NCBI GenBank assembly: GCA_022848765.1
Contig: JAJISJ010000002.1
Location: 1 to 48,474 of the forward strand
Length of the DNA stretch: 48,474 nt
Direction: 5' to 3'
Source: Thermoplasmatota archaeon
GTDB lineage: Archaea > Thermoplasmatota > E2 > DHVEG-1
Shown: positions 26,021-34,754 of the stretch, in pieces
How the letters are laid out: the number at the start of each line of letters is the position of its first letter
Numbering within the stretch: the stretch's first letter is position 1
Program-made: the position numbers and the translations under genes
Notes under the pieces: model-generated
Seen by the model: only the letters and a program-made list of their open reading frames with translations
What the model was told of the DNA's origin: nothing
Databases searched by the model: none

Positions 26021-26797
26021 ATGAAAAAAATTGGAGTATATACAAATAATTTTTCTTTATATCACGATTTATTAGAAGTTCTTAAAAGAAGAAAAATCCC
26101 GTATATTTCCTTATCTTCTAAAAAAAATATTTCAAATAAAATTGGTGTAATAATAACATCACACGATGAGCTTCATAATATTAAGTTAAAAAAAGTAATT
26201 GCAGCGGATATTTATGATAACCTTGATCAAGTTGTAGATATAGCAATTCAGACGATAGTTGGTAAAGATCTATATTCAAGATTAATTATTGGAATAGATC
26301 CAGGCGAAAAACCTGGAATAGCTTTAATTGCAGACGATATCATATTAAAAAAAACAAATGTAAATTCTCCAGAAATAATATTAGAATCTATTAAAAGATA
26401 TTTAAAAGAATACCCTTCAATTAGTACATTAATAAGGATAGGAGATGGATCTCTAATTCATCGAAATAGAATAATAAATCTGTTAATAGATCTAGATATT
26501 CCAATCGAAATTGTAAACGAAAAAAAAACTACTATAACTCAAAATAAAGGAAGATATAATAAAGATAGCGAAGCAGCAGCAGCTATTGCATTAATTAATG
26601 GTATTAAAGTTCAAAAAATGCAACCGATAAAAATTACCAGAGGAGATATCAAAAGAATTCAAGAAGAAAGTAGAAAAATTACGGAGGGTAAATTTTCAAT
26701 ATCTGAAAAAACCGCAATGTCTGTATTAAAAGGTAATATTAATTTATTGGATGCGATAGAATCTGATAGACTTTATAAAAAACCCAAACATTTATGA
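26021..26797 (+). CDS. RuvC/YqgF-like RNase H-fold protein with N-terminal Rossmann-like domain
   Basis: A 258-residue protein. Residues 1-85 look like a small alpha/beta domain. Residues 88-200 have the RNase H-fold nuclease pattern of RuvC/YqgF: GIDPGEKPGIAL (D93), IVNEKKTT (E167) and KDSEAAAAIAL (D182). These are the expected strand-1 Asp, strand-4 Glu and helix Asp. A basic C-terminal segment with SISEKTAMSVLKGNINLLDAI follows. It may be a nuclease acting on rRNA precursors or branched nucleic acid, related to archaeal DUF460 or YqgF proteins. I do not recognise a named family, so the function is inference. Confidence 0.75.
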   Translation: MKKIGVYTNNFSLYHDLLEVLKRRKIPYISLSSKKNISNKIGVIITSHDELHNIKLKKVIAADIYDNLDQVVDIAIQTIVGKDLYSRLIIGIDPGEKPGIALIADDIILKKTNVNSPEIILESIKRYLKEYPSISTLIRIGDGSLIHRNRIINLLIDLDIPIEIVNEKKTTITQNKGRYNKDSEAAAAIALINGIKVQKMQPIKITRGDIKRIQEESRKITEGKFSISEKTAMSVLKGNINLLDAIESDRLYKKPKHL

Positions 26798-26828
26798 ATT
26801 TATCATATATGCGCATTTGGATACAATA

Positions 26829-28379
26829 ATGAATGTAAAAAGAGCCTTAGTTAGTGTTTCAAATAAAGGGGATATAATTGAATTTATAAAGGGTTTAGAA
26901 AGACTTAATATTGAAATAATTTCGACAGGCGGAACAGCAAATTTTTTAAAAAAATCAAATATAAAAATTAAAGAAGTATCAGAATTAACAAATTTTCCTG
27001 AGATGTTAAATGGGAGAGTAAAAACACTACATCCAATAATATATGCAGGTATATTAGCAATTAGGGAAAATAAAAAACACATGGATACTATAAATAAACA
27101 CAAGATAAAACCAATTGACATAGTTATATGTAATCTATACCCTTTTGAAGAGACAATAAAAAAACAAAACATAACATGGCAGGAGGTTATTGAAAATATT
27201 GATATTGGAGGTCCTACATTAATTCGAGCTGCAGCAAAAAATTACAAAGATGTTATTGTTGTGACAAATACAAAACAATATGATCCTATATTAAAATCTT
27301 TGAAATTAAACGGAAATTTAAACATTAAAGAAAGGGAAAAACTTGCTATTGAAGCATTTACTCACACATCAATATATGATTCAATAATCTCCAATTATTT
27401 TAGAGAAAAATTAGATAATGAAAGATTCCCTAATGAAAAAGTAATAGCATTAAAAAAATTAATATCAATGAGATATGGTGAAAATCCTCATCAAAAAGGA
27501 ATTTTATATAAATCAATACCTGAAATTCTTGAACCTTGCATTTCAAATTCAGTAAAACTACAAGGCAAAGACCTCTCATATAATAACATTTTAGATAGTG
27601 ATTGTGCTATTGAATGTATTAAAGAATTTGATGATCCAACTTGTGTGATAATAAAACATGCAACCCCTTGTGGTATTGCAAGTCATCATAATTTATTGAA
27701 TGCATGGTATGATGCTTATGCAACTGATACATATTCACCATTTGGTGGAATAGTATCATTTAATAGAGAAGTTAATGGGATTATTGCAAAAGAACTTTCA
27801 AAAATATTTTTAGAAGTTATTATTGCACCAGCATATTCAAAAGATGCATTAAAAATATTTAGTGAAAAAAAGAATTTGAGACTAATAATGTTAAAAGATT
27901 TAGATAAAAAAATTATTAGAAAAGGATTTGTAATAAAAAGTATTGTAGGTGGTTTTTTATCTCAAGAAAGAGATATAAAAATTATTAACAAAAATGATTG
28001 GAAAATTGTTACAAAAAAAATACCAAACAAAAATGAATTAAAATCTATGGAATTTGCAGTAAAATGTGTTAAACATATAAAATCAAATTCAGTGGTTTTT
28101 GTTAAAGATACTAAAACTGTTGCAATTGGTGGAGGTCAAACCGCTAGAGTTGATGCAGCATGGATTGCAACGCATAAAGGAAAAACAAATATTAATAATT
28201 CAATAATGGCAAGTGATGCCTTCTTTCCATTTAGAGATGGAATAGACGTAGCTGCTGAAGCTGGAGTTAAAGCAATAATTCAACCTGGAGGTTCAATCCG
28301 TGATGATGAGGTAATAAATGCAGCAAATGAACATGATATTTCAATGGTATTTTCAGGACAAAGATACTTTAGACATTAA
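26829..28379 (+). CDS. purH: Bifunctional AICAR transformylase / IMP cyclohydrolase PurH
   Basis: A 516-residue PurH catalysing the last two steps of IMP synthesis. The N-terminal MGS-like cyclohydrolase domain has STGGTA and LNGRVKTLHP. The AICARFT domain has MRYGENPHQ, the catalytic region IKHATPCGIA, and a late QPGGSIRDDEVI. Many archaea replace PurH with PurP and PurO, so its presence is a lineage marker. Start ATG 26829 gives the family N-terminus; an in-frame TTG 12 bases earlier adds four residues and has no better ribosome-binding site. Confidence 0.96.
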   Translation: MNVKRALVSVSNKGDIIEFIKGLERLNIEIISTGGTANFLKKSNIKIKEVSELTNFPEMLNGRVKTLHPIIYAGILAIRENKKHMDTINKHKIKPIDIVICNLYPFEETIKKQNITWQEVIENIDIGGPTLIRAAAKNYKDVIVVTNTKQYDPILKSLKLNGNLNIKEREKLAIEAFTHTSIYDSIISNYFREKLDNERFPNEKVIALKKLISMRYGENPHQKGILYKSIPEILEPCISNSVKLQGKDLSYNNILDSDCAIECIKEFDDPTCVIIKHATPCGIASHHNLLNAWYDAYATDTYSPFGGIVSFNREVNGIIAKELSKIFLEVIIAPAYSKDALKIFSEKKNLRLIMLKDLDKKIIRKGFVIKSIVGGFLSQERDIKIINKNDWKIVTKKIPNKNELKSMEFAVKCVKHIKSNSVVFVKDTKTVAIGGGQTARVDAAWIATHKGKTNINNSIMASDAFFPFRDGIDVAAEAGVKAIIQPGGSIRDDEVINAANEHDISMVFSGQRYFRH

Positions 28380-28420
28380 AATACCAAATTTCATAAAATA
28401 AAAATTTATATAGAATATAT

Positions 28421-30202
28421 ATGGATTTAATAATAAAAGCAAGAGATGGCCCAGCTAGAATTTGTGCAATGCAAATTAATCAAAATACAGTAATAACACC
28501 AAATATTTTATTTTTAAAAACATCTCGATTTAAAATCCCTGAATCTGCAGATATTTTATTAACCTCAAAAAACAAAAATACAAAAAAGACCCCAATTAAA
28601 TTAAAAAATATTTATAAAAAAGATATTAGAGATATTGTTAGTATAGGAATACCAAATTCAAAGTATTTTAATAATTCGTTTAATATTGTTTATAGCGATA
28701 AGAATATCCAAAAAATAAATAAAAAGGAAAATATTTTATTTATAATTGGAAATTCATTAAATATATCAAAAAAACAAACGGAATTTGTGAATTTAATCGT
28801 TAAATTAAGAGAAAAAATTGGATATAAAAATTTAATATATTTACCAACCATTGTTGATCTTTCTAATCTTTCATTATTTACCTATATGGGTATTGATCTA
28901 TTTGATAGTACATCTGCAATTATTACAGCAAGAAAAAATAATTTATTTTTTTCATCAGGTAATCAAAATATAAATGAAATGAGGCAAATTCCTTGTAGTT
29001 GTAACTATTGTAAGAATTATAGAGATAACCCTTCATCAATGCCTTTTGAAAAAATTCTTAAACATAACTATGAATTATTACTAAATGAAATTAAATGCAT
29101 AAGAAATCATATATTTAATGGATCTTTAAGAGATCTCATAGAAATAAGATCAAAAACCAATGTTAATTCAACAGCTTTATTAAGAATTTTAGATGATAAA
29201 CATTACAGTTATATTGAAGAAAAAACACCAATAATAAAAAAGAAAAAATTAATCGTAACAACTAAAGAAGCTCTAAATAGAGTTGAAATTAAGAGATTTC
29301 AAGAAAGAATAATTGATAGATATAAAAAACCAGATAGTTCAAAAATACTTTTACTTCTACCATGTTCTGCAAAAAAACCTTATTCCTTTTCAAAATCTCA
29401 TAAAAAATTTAGAGAGAAAATATTTAATTTAGAAAATCCCCATATTATACATGAAATAATTATAACTTCCCCTATGGGTATAGTACCAAGGGAGCTTGAA
29501 TTGATTTATCCTGCTTCAAATTATGATATTCCCGTAACAGGGTTGTGGGATGAAGAAGAAAAAAAAATAATTTTAACTTTGCTGAAAAATTATTTAATAA
29601 AAAACAAATATGATAAAATTATTTTACATCTTCCAAAGAATATAAGAGAATTTATATCGGTTATTGTTAGTAATTCAATAAACACAGAAGTTGTTGGCAA
29701 TATCACATCTAAAGAATCTTTAAACTCATTATATAATGTTTTAAAGGAAGTAAGTAAAAATTATCCAAGGGTTAATTTCGAAAAAAGGAAAATTGAAAAT
29801 ATTGAATCTATTTTATCTTATCAATTTAACAAAAATATGGCTAAAACATTAATTGAAGATTGTAAAATAAAAGGACGATACCCTTATCAAAAAATATTTA
29901 ATAAAAATTTTCAATTGGGGATGTTAACAAAAGAAAGAGGTTTTATTTCTTTAACCACTTATGGTGCTAAAAGGATTTTCAATTCAAATAGATATTGTAT
30001 AGAAATATTTGATGATTTCTTATTAAAAGGATCTTTATTTGCACCGGGCATAAAAAAGGCAGATAAAGATATAAGAATTGGCGACGAGGTTTTAATTATT
30101 AGAAATGAAAAATTATGTGGGGTAGGAGTTGCTCAATTGAATGGAATTGACATGATGGAATTAAATTATGGAGAAGCAGTGAAAGTAAGACATAAAGTAT
30201 AA
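28421..30202 (+). CDS. arcS: Archaeosine synthase ArcS (TgtA2)
   Basis: A 593-residue paralogue of archaeal tRNA-guanine transglycosylase that converts preQ0 at tRNA position 15 toward archaeosine. The TGT-like part has a zinc-site pattern CSCNYC followed by NYRDNP and LIEIRSKTNVN. The ArcS signature PCSAKKPYSFSKSH starts at P314 and matches the known PCx3KPYx2Sx2H motif exactly. A C-terminal PUA domain (about 515-590) binds tRNA. ArcS works with lysine and, in some archaea, the radical enzyme RaSEA, which is not in this window. Confidence 0.93.
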   Translation: MDLIIKARDGPARICAMQINQNTVITPNILFLKTSRFKIPESADILLTSKNKNTKKTPIKLKNIYKKDIRDIVSIGIPNSKYFNNSFNIVYSDKNIQKINKKENILFIIGNSLNISKKQTEFVNLIVKLREKIGYKNLIYLPTIVDLSNLSLFTYMGIDLFDSTSAIITARKNNLFFSSGNQNINEMRQIPCSCNYCKNYRDNPSSMPFEKILKHNYELLLNEIKCIRNHIFNGSLRDLIEIRSKTNVNSTALLRILDDKHYSYIEEKTPIIKKKKLIVTTKEALNRVEIKRFQERIIDRYKKPDSSKILLLLPCSAKKPYSFSKSHKKFREKIFNLENPHIIHEIIITSPMGIVPRELELIYPASNYDIPVTGLWDEEEKKIILTLLKNYLIKNKYDKIILHLPKNIREFISVIVSNSINTEVVGNITSKESLNSLYNVLKEVSKNYPRVNFEKRKIENIESILSYQFNKNMAKTLIEDCKIKGRYPYQKIFNKNFQLGMLTKERGFISLTTYGAKRIFNSNRYCIEIFDDFLLKGSLFAPGIKKADKDIRIGDEVLIIRNEKLCGVGVAQLNGIDMMELNYGEAVKVRHKV

Positions 30203-30229
30203 AAAAATTATAAAGATAACAAGATTAAA

Positions 30230-30742
30230 ATGGAAAAAATAAAACCAATAATTCATCTCTCTAGTTATATTGCAGAAAGTTCAATAATTATCGGGAATGT
30301 AAAGATTGGGAGAAATTGTGGAATTTTTCCAAATGCAGTAATAAGAGGAGATCAGAATTCTATATACATTGATGATGGAACAAATATTCAAGATTGTTGT
30401 GTTATTCATACGGATAAAGAACATATTGTAAGAATTGGAAAAAATGTATCAATAGGACATGGAGCTGTTGTTCATGGGGCAATAATAGATGACAACTGCT
30501 TAATAGGTATGAATGTGACAATTTTAAATGGAGTTCACATCGAAGAAGGTGTAATAATTGGTGCTAATGCTTTGGTTAAGTCTGATGAGGTAATTCCAAA
30601 GAATAGTCTAGTAGTTGGTGTACCTGGTAAAGTAGTAAAACAAGATGAAAAATTTAAAGAAATAATAATAAAAAATGCAAAAACATATAAAGAAATTTCA
30701 AAAAAATATTTAGATGGGGGATATTATTTTTATAATAGATGA
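30230..30742 (+). CDS. Gamma-carbonic anhydrase-like hexapeptide-repeat protein
   Basis: A 170-residue left-handed beta-helix protein with repeated I/V-G-x-x hexapeptides. Histidines H60, H77 and H82 (VIHTD, SIGHGAVVHG) have the 17- and 5-residue spacing of the zinc ligands in gamma-class carbonic anhydrase homologues such as YrdA and PaaY. The acidic loop of active Cam enzymes is absent, so activity is uncertain. It stands 27 bases after arcS and is convergent with leuD. Confidence 0.88.
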   Translation: MEKIKPIIHLSSYIAESSIIIGNVKIGRNCGIFPNAVIRGDQNSIYIDDGTNIQDCCVIHTDKEHIVRIGKNVSIGHGAVVHGAIIDDNCLIGMNVTILNGVHIEEGVIIGANALVKSDEVIPKNSLVVGVPGKVVKQDEKFKEIIIKNAKTYKEISKKYLDGGYYFYNR

Positions 30743-30750
30743 TTAAATAA

Positions 30751-31239
30751 TTATTTATTTTTTTTCTTTAATTTTATACGCGTATATTCTAATAATCCTC
30801 CAGAGTTTTGGATTTCTGTAATTTCTTTAGGTAATTTTGGAAAAGAAAAATTTTTCTTATTAATTTTAATGATACCTTTGATTAAATTTAATTCAATAGA
30901 ATCATTTCCTGAAAAAGCTTTTACAAAATCTGGAGATTCTATTAAAACAAGGCCCTGATTGATCGATGCTCTATAAAAAATTCTCGCAAAACTTTCTGCA
31001 ATAATTGCTTTAATTCCAACTGCTTTTAAACCAATAACGGGTTGCTCACGGGAACTACCACATCCAAAATTTTTTCCAGCTATAATTATATCTCCTTTTT
31101 TAACATCTTTTGAAAAAGAAGAATCTAAGTCTTCTAAGAGATGTGGGATAATCTCATCTGCAGTACTACATGAATATGTATATTTACCAGGAAACAACAT
31201 ATCAGTATTTACATTGTCACCATATCTCCATATTTTCAT
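30751..31239 (-). CDS. leuD: Small subunit of a LeuCD-type dehydratase
   Basis: A 162-residue swivel-domain subunit with GDNVNTDMLFPGKYT, the GKNFGCGSSREQP motif and IIAESFARIFYRASINQGL. The family isomerises 3-isopropylmalate, homocitrate or related acids with LeuC. In LeuD and homoaconitase small subunits the loop after the PG/PAR segment sets substrate choice; here it reads YTYS instead of common YL-type forms, so the substrate is open. Its ATG overlaps the leuC stop by one base (TAATG). Confidence 0.85.
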   Translation of the reverse strand: MKIWRYGDNVNTDMLFPGKYTYSCSTADEIIPHLLEDLDSSFSKDVKKGDIIIAGKNFGCGSSREQPVIGLKAVGIKAIIAESFARIFYRASINQGLVLIESPDFVKAFSGNDSIELNLIKGIIKINKKNFSFPKLPKEITEIQNSGGLLEYTRIKLKKKNK

Positions 31240-32504
31240 TATAATAATACCTCCTTTGGATTAGTAATTTTCCCTTTTATAGCAGAAATTGCTACAGTAG
31301 CAGGACTTGCAAGATATATCTCAGCATCTTTACAGCCCATTCTACCCTTAAAATTTCTATTTGCAGTACTAATACATTTTTCCCCTGGAGCTAATACTCC
31401 CTGATGTGCTCCTAAACAAGGGCCGCATCCAGGTGGAAGTATGATTGCTCCAGATTTCACAAGAGTTTTAATTATCCCTAAATTAAGGGCATTTTCATAA
31501 ATATCTATTGATGCAGGTAAAATAATTAATCTCACATTTTTACTGATTTTTTTCCCATTTAAAATTTCAGCTGCAATTTTTAAATCCGAGATTCTACCAT
31601 TTGTACAAGTACCAATAAAACATTGTTGAATTTCTAAACCTTCTATTTCATCAACTGGCTTAACATTATCAACTGAATGGGGGCAAGCTATCATAGGTTC
31701 TATATGAGATAAATCATAATCAAATTCTTTAATATAAAGAGCTTGCTTATCAGCATAAGTTATATCATAATTAGATTTTGATATTCCAATTGAATTTAGA
31801 TAACCTATCGTAACATCATCAACTAAAAAAACTGAATTTTTTGCACCCATCTCAACTCCCATATTAGTTATAGTAAATCTATCATCAATAGTTAACTCAT
31901 TTACATCACCATGGAATTCTATTGAACAATAATTTGCTCCTGAAGCAGAAATGTCACCAATTATCTTTAATATTGTATCTTTCGCATAAACCCCTTTTTG
32001 TAATTTATTTTTTAAATTAATTTTTATACTATTTGGTACTTTCAACCATGTTTCACCAGATAATAATAAAGAAGCCGCTTCAGTTCTGTCAATTCCTGTA
32101 GAAAAAGTTCCAACTGCACCATATGAACAAGTATGCGAATCACTTCCTAAAATTAATTTACCAGGAAGGGCAAATCCCTTTTCAATAACAATTTGATGGC
32201 ATATACCAAACCCCACATCAAAAAAGTTTTTAATTTTAAATTCTTTTACAAACTCTCTAATTTTTTTATGATTTAATGCTGTTTTTTCAGTAGCTGCAGG
32301 AATAACATGATCAAGAACAATTATAGGCATTTTATTTGAATAAATTCCATATTTATCCAATTCATTTTGTATTTTTTGAATTATTGCTGCAGTGTTATCA
32401 TGGGTTAAAAGATGATCTGGAGTTACATTAACTATTTTATTTGGGACTATATTTTTTTCATCTGAATATTTGGCAAGAATTTTTTCAGCAAAAGTCATTT
32501 CCAT
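31239..32504 (-). CDS. leuC: Large subunit of a LeuCD-type dehydratase (3-isopropylmalate dehydratase / homoaconitase family)
   Basis: A 421-residue aconitase-fold subunit with GSDSHTCSYGA, FIGTCTNGRI and PPGCGPCLGAHQG; the last two carry the three Cys ligands of the [4Fe-4S] cluster. It ends with SPATVAISAIKGKI, as LeuC type 2 enzymes do. Leucine synthesis is the usual role, but homoaconitase and dimethylmalate dehydratase have the same architecture, and no other leucine gene is nearby. GGAG lies eight bases before the ATG. A palindrome is just upstream of the ribosome-binding site. Confidence 0.9.
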   Translation of the reverse strand: MEMTFAEKILAKYSDEKNIVPNKIVNVTPDHLLTHDNTAAIIQKIQNELDKYGIYSNKMPIIVLDHVIPAATEKTALNHKKIREFVKEFKIKNFFDVGFGICHQIVIEKGFALPGKLILGSDSHTCSYGAVGTFSTGIDRTEAASLLLSGETWLKVPNSIKINLKNKLQKGVYAKDTILKIIGDISASGANYCSIEFHGDVNELTIDDRFTITNMGVEMGAKNSVFLVDDVTIGYLNSIGISKSNYDITYADKQALYIKEFDYDLSHIEPMIACPHSVDNVKPVDEIEGLEIQQCFIGTCTNGRISDLKIAAEILNGKKISKNVRLIILPASIDIYENALNLGIIKTLVKSGAIILPPGCGPCLGAHQGVLAPGEKCISTANRNFKGRMGCKDAEIYLASPATVAISAIKGKITNPKEVLL

Positions 32505-32525
32505 TATTTGATCTCCTTTTTAGTG

Positions 32526-32544
32526 TTGATAATAAAATTATCAA
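32526..32544. promoter_or_regulatory. Perfect 8+8 palindrome at the leuCD promoter, candidate operator
   Basis: TTGATAAT and ATTATCAA (32526-32533 and 32537-32544) are perfect inverted arms around AAA. On the minus strand the palindrome lies right after a TATA-like TATTATAT (about 32543-32552) and just before the leuC ribosome-binding site. A bound repressor there would cover the transcription start. The pilin-like gene on the other strand begins about 140 bases away. Confidence 0.5.
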
Positions 32545-32687
32545 TATAATAGTATTCAACAATAGGGGATATAAAATTAGTATTTTAATTTTATTTTAAA
32601 TGTTAAAATCATTATTTTGTTAAAAAAACAAGAAAATTATAAGTTAGAGTTGTGTTATATATTATTTACATTGTGAAGGGATAAAAG

Positions 32688-33518
32688 ATGGGAAAAATAA
32701 AAATTATTAACGATAAAAAGGCTGTTGCAGGAGTTATTGAAGCACTTTTACTTGTTGCTCTTGTTTCAATAATAATTTCAACAATTCAACTAATATATAT
32801 ACCTGAAATAATGAAACAAAGAGAATCTGACCATATGGAGGAGATTGAAAATCAATTTTCATTTTTAAAAGCTGTTGTTGATATACAATCTATGGAAAAA
32901 AAAGATGTCCCAATTACCTCTACAATTACTTTAGGTAGTAGAGAACTACCATATTTTGTTACTGCTCGTAGTTTTGGAGAACTAACTATTGTTGGTATAG
33001 ATAATGATGATTATATGATTAATATTGATTATGGGGCAAAAAAAATACCTCTTACTTCGATAAGATATGAAGCAGCAAATTCATATTTTGTTGATCAAAT
33101 ATATACTATTGAAGGTGGTTGTATCATTCTTAAACAAAATGATGGGGAGACTGTAAGAGTTGAACCGACAGTTAATATTGAAAACAGAAGTAATGAAATC
33201 AATATGTATTATGATATACCAATAATCATTGGTATTTCAGGAAAAAATCAAACAAGTGGATATAAAAATTGTTTCATAAGAACAAACTTTTCAAATTCTG
33301 ATAATGATTGGATTTCCTTTACTAATATTTCAAATATTAATATAACAACTGAGTATCCCCAAGCCTGGTACGATCTATTAGATTATTTGTTTGAAGAAAA
33401 TGTAAACCTTGGAAATGGTTCTTCATATGTAAAAATTACAAGAAAAAATAAATTAATTAATTTTTATTATAAAGAAACTTATATATATGCTCAAATAAGT
33501 CCTGGATGGATTATTTAA
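32688..33518 (+). CDS. Archaeal type IV pilin-like membrane protein
   Basis: A 276-residue protein with a short basic leader (KIINDKK) before a hydrophobic helix, AVAGVIEALLLVALVSIII (about 12-30), typical of class III signal/pilin N-termini of archaea (the DUF7289-like group). The rest is a beta-rich exported domain with many Asn-X-Ser/Thr sites, starting with a short coiled helix (MEEIENQFSFLKAVV). It could be a minor pilin, an adhesin or a secreted surface protein. A KaiC-like ATPase follows after 60 bases, which is suggestive of archaellum/pilus-type partnerships such as ArlH. Confidence 0.75.
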   Translation: MGKIKIINDKKAVAGVIEALLLVALVSIIISTIQLIYIPEIMKQRESDHMEEIENQFSFLKAVVDIQSMEKKDVPITSTITLGSRELPYFVTARSFGELTIVGIDNDDYMINIDYGAKKIPLTSIRYEAANSYFVDQIYTIEGGCIILKQNDGETVRVEPTVNIENRSNEINMYYDIPIIIGISGKNQTSGYKNCFIRTNFSNSDNDWISFTNISNINITTEYPQAWYDLLDYLFEENVNLGNGSSYVKITRKNKLINFYYKETYIYAQISPGWII

Positions 33519-33578
33519 TAAATAGAGATTTATTATTGAAAAAATAAGTTATTTATGATAAATAATGGAATATAGAAA

Positions 33579-34343
33579 ATGGAAGAAATTGAATATTTAA
33601 ATGAAAGCGAAAGTTCTATATTAAAAACGGGAATTAACGGTTTTGATGAATTATTTCATGAGGGGGGAATACCTCAAAACATCTCAATATTAATCTCAGG
33701 TACGACTGGTAGTGGTAAAAGTTTATTTTGTAGGCAGATATCTTATAATATTTTAAAAAATGGTGGTAAATGCTTTTATATTAGTTTTCAAGAATCTGAG
33801 AAAGGAATTAAAAGAAGTATGGACCAATTTGGATGGAATATTGATAAGTATATAGATTGCGGTTCTTTAATTATTCAAAAAATTAATCCAATGGATATTT
33901 TACGAATGAAATTTGGTTCGGTTGATGGTTCTGGTTCTGCCACAGAAATCTCATATAAAATTAAACCTTTTGAAATTCCAAATGATTTTAATCCAGATAT
34001 TATAATTGTTGATTCATTAAGTTCAATAATTGAAGTATCCGCAACAAAAGAAAAAAATTTTAGATCTTATTTACAGCAATTATTTGGATTTTTTGAAGAT
34101 TCAAATTCAATTTCATTGTTAATTTCTGAAATTTCTTCAAATAATAAAAATTATAGTAATTCAGGAATTGAAGAGTTTTTAGCAGATGGCGTTGTAGTTC
34201 TTTACAATTTAAAAAATAAACATGAACGAGCATTTGAAATAATTAAAATGAGATATAGTAATCATAAAAAAAATATATATGAAATGAAAATTAATGAAAA
34301 TGGAATTGAAATATTTCCAGATCAAATAGTTGTGGATTTATAG
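33579..34343 (+). CDS. KaiC-like RecA-superfamily ATPase 1
   Basis: A 254-residue single-domain KaiC-like ATPase. It has TGINGFDELFHEGGIP, Walker A GTTGSGKS (41-48), Walker B IIIVDSLSS and a late FLADGVVVLYN typical of KaiC/RadA-like proteins. The catalytic Glu pair that follows the second strand in KaiC (usually SFEE) is SFQES here (Q71, E72), so only one acidic residue remains. The family acts in signalling, archaella (ArlH) and stress responses. It is read after the pilin-like gene and overlaps the convergent small gene by six bases. Confidence 0.9.
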   Translation: MEEIEYLNESESSILKTGINGFDELFHEGGIPQNISILISGTTGSGKSLFCRQISYNILKNGGKCFYISFQESEKGIKRSMDQFGWNIDKYIDCGSLIIQKINPMDILRMKFGSVDGSGSATEISYKIKPFEIPNDFNPDIIIVDSLSSIIEVSATKEKNFRSYLQQLFGFFEDSNSISLLISEISSNNKNYSNSGIEEFLADGVVVLYNLKNKHERAFEIIKMRYSNHKKNIYEMKINENGIEIFPDQIVVDL

Positions 34344-34595
34344 ATATCTAAAGGCATCTGCATGTCGATTTAATTTTTTTGCGCCATATTGTACAATATT
34401 ATTTTCTATTTGTTTAACTTGAATTTTAGACAATCCAGTTCTTTTTAAAATTAAATTATTGCATTCATCATAAATCTTAATTATCCCATCATCAACACTA
34501 GAAATAACTTTTATAATATTATTATTTTGTAACCAAATCCAAATATTAATATTTTTCAACATCGAGATACCAATTGTAAGTTCTTCCACTAACAT
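34338..34595 (-). CDS. Small protein of unknown function between the two KaiC-like genes
   Basis: An 85-residue protein with mixed alpha/beta character, a Trp-rich strand (INIWIWLQ), a middle DDGIIKIYDECNN turn and a C-terminal helix-tail KIQVKQIENNIVQYGAKKL ending in HADAFRYL. A TATATA lies about 20 bases before its ATG, and normal amino-acid composition favours a real gene. It has no transmembrane segment and no domain I can name. Its end overlaps the upstream KaiC gene tail to tail. Confidence 0.6.
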   Translation of the reverse strand: MLVEELTIGISMLKNINIWIWLQNNNIIKVISSVDDGIIKIYDECNNLILKRTGLSKIQVKQIENNIVQYGAKKLNRHADAFRYL

Positions 34596-34754
34596 TTTTA
34601 TTTTAATAACTATATAAATATTTCTATATATTAATAGAAAAGTATTTTAATCATGTTTTAAAAATATAATATTTTAAAAAAACCTAGAGTAAAATTTATA
34701 TTTGCAAGGTTAAAATAATATATACGAACCTCTATACAACTTTGGGGTGATGCA

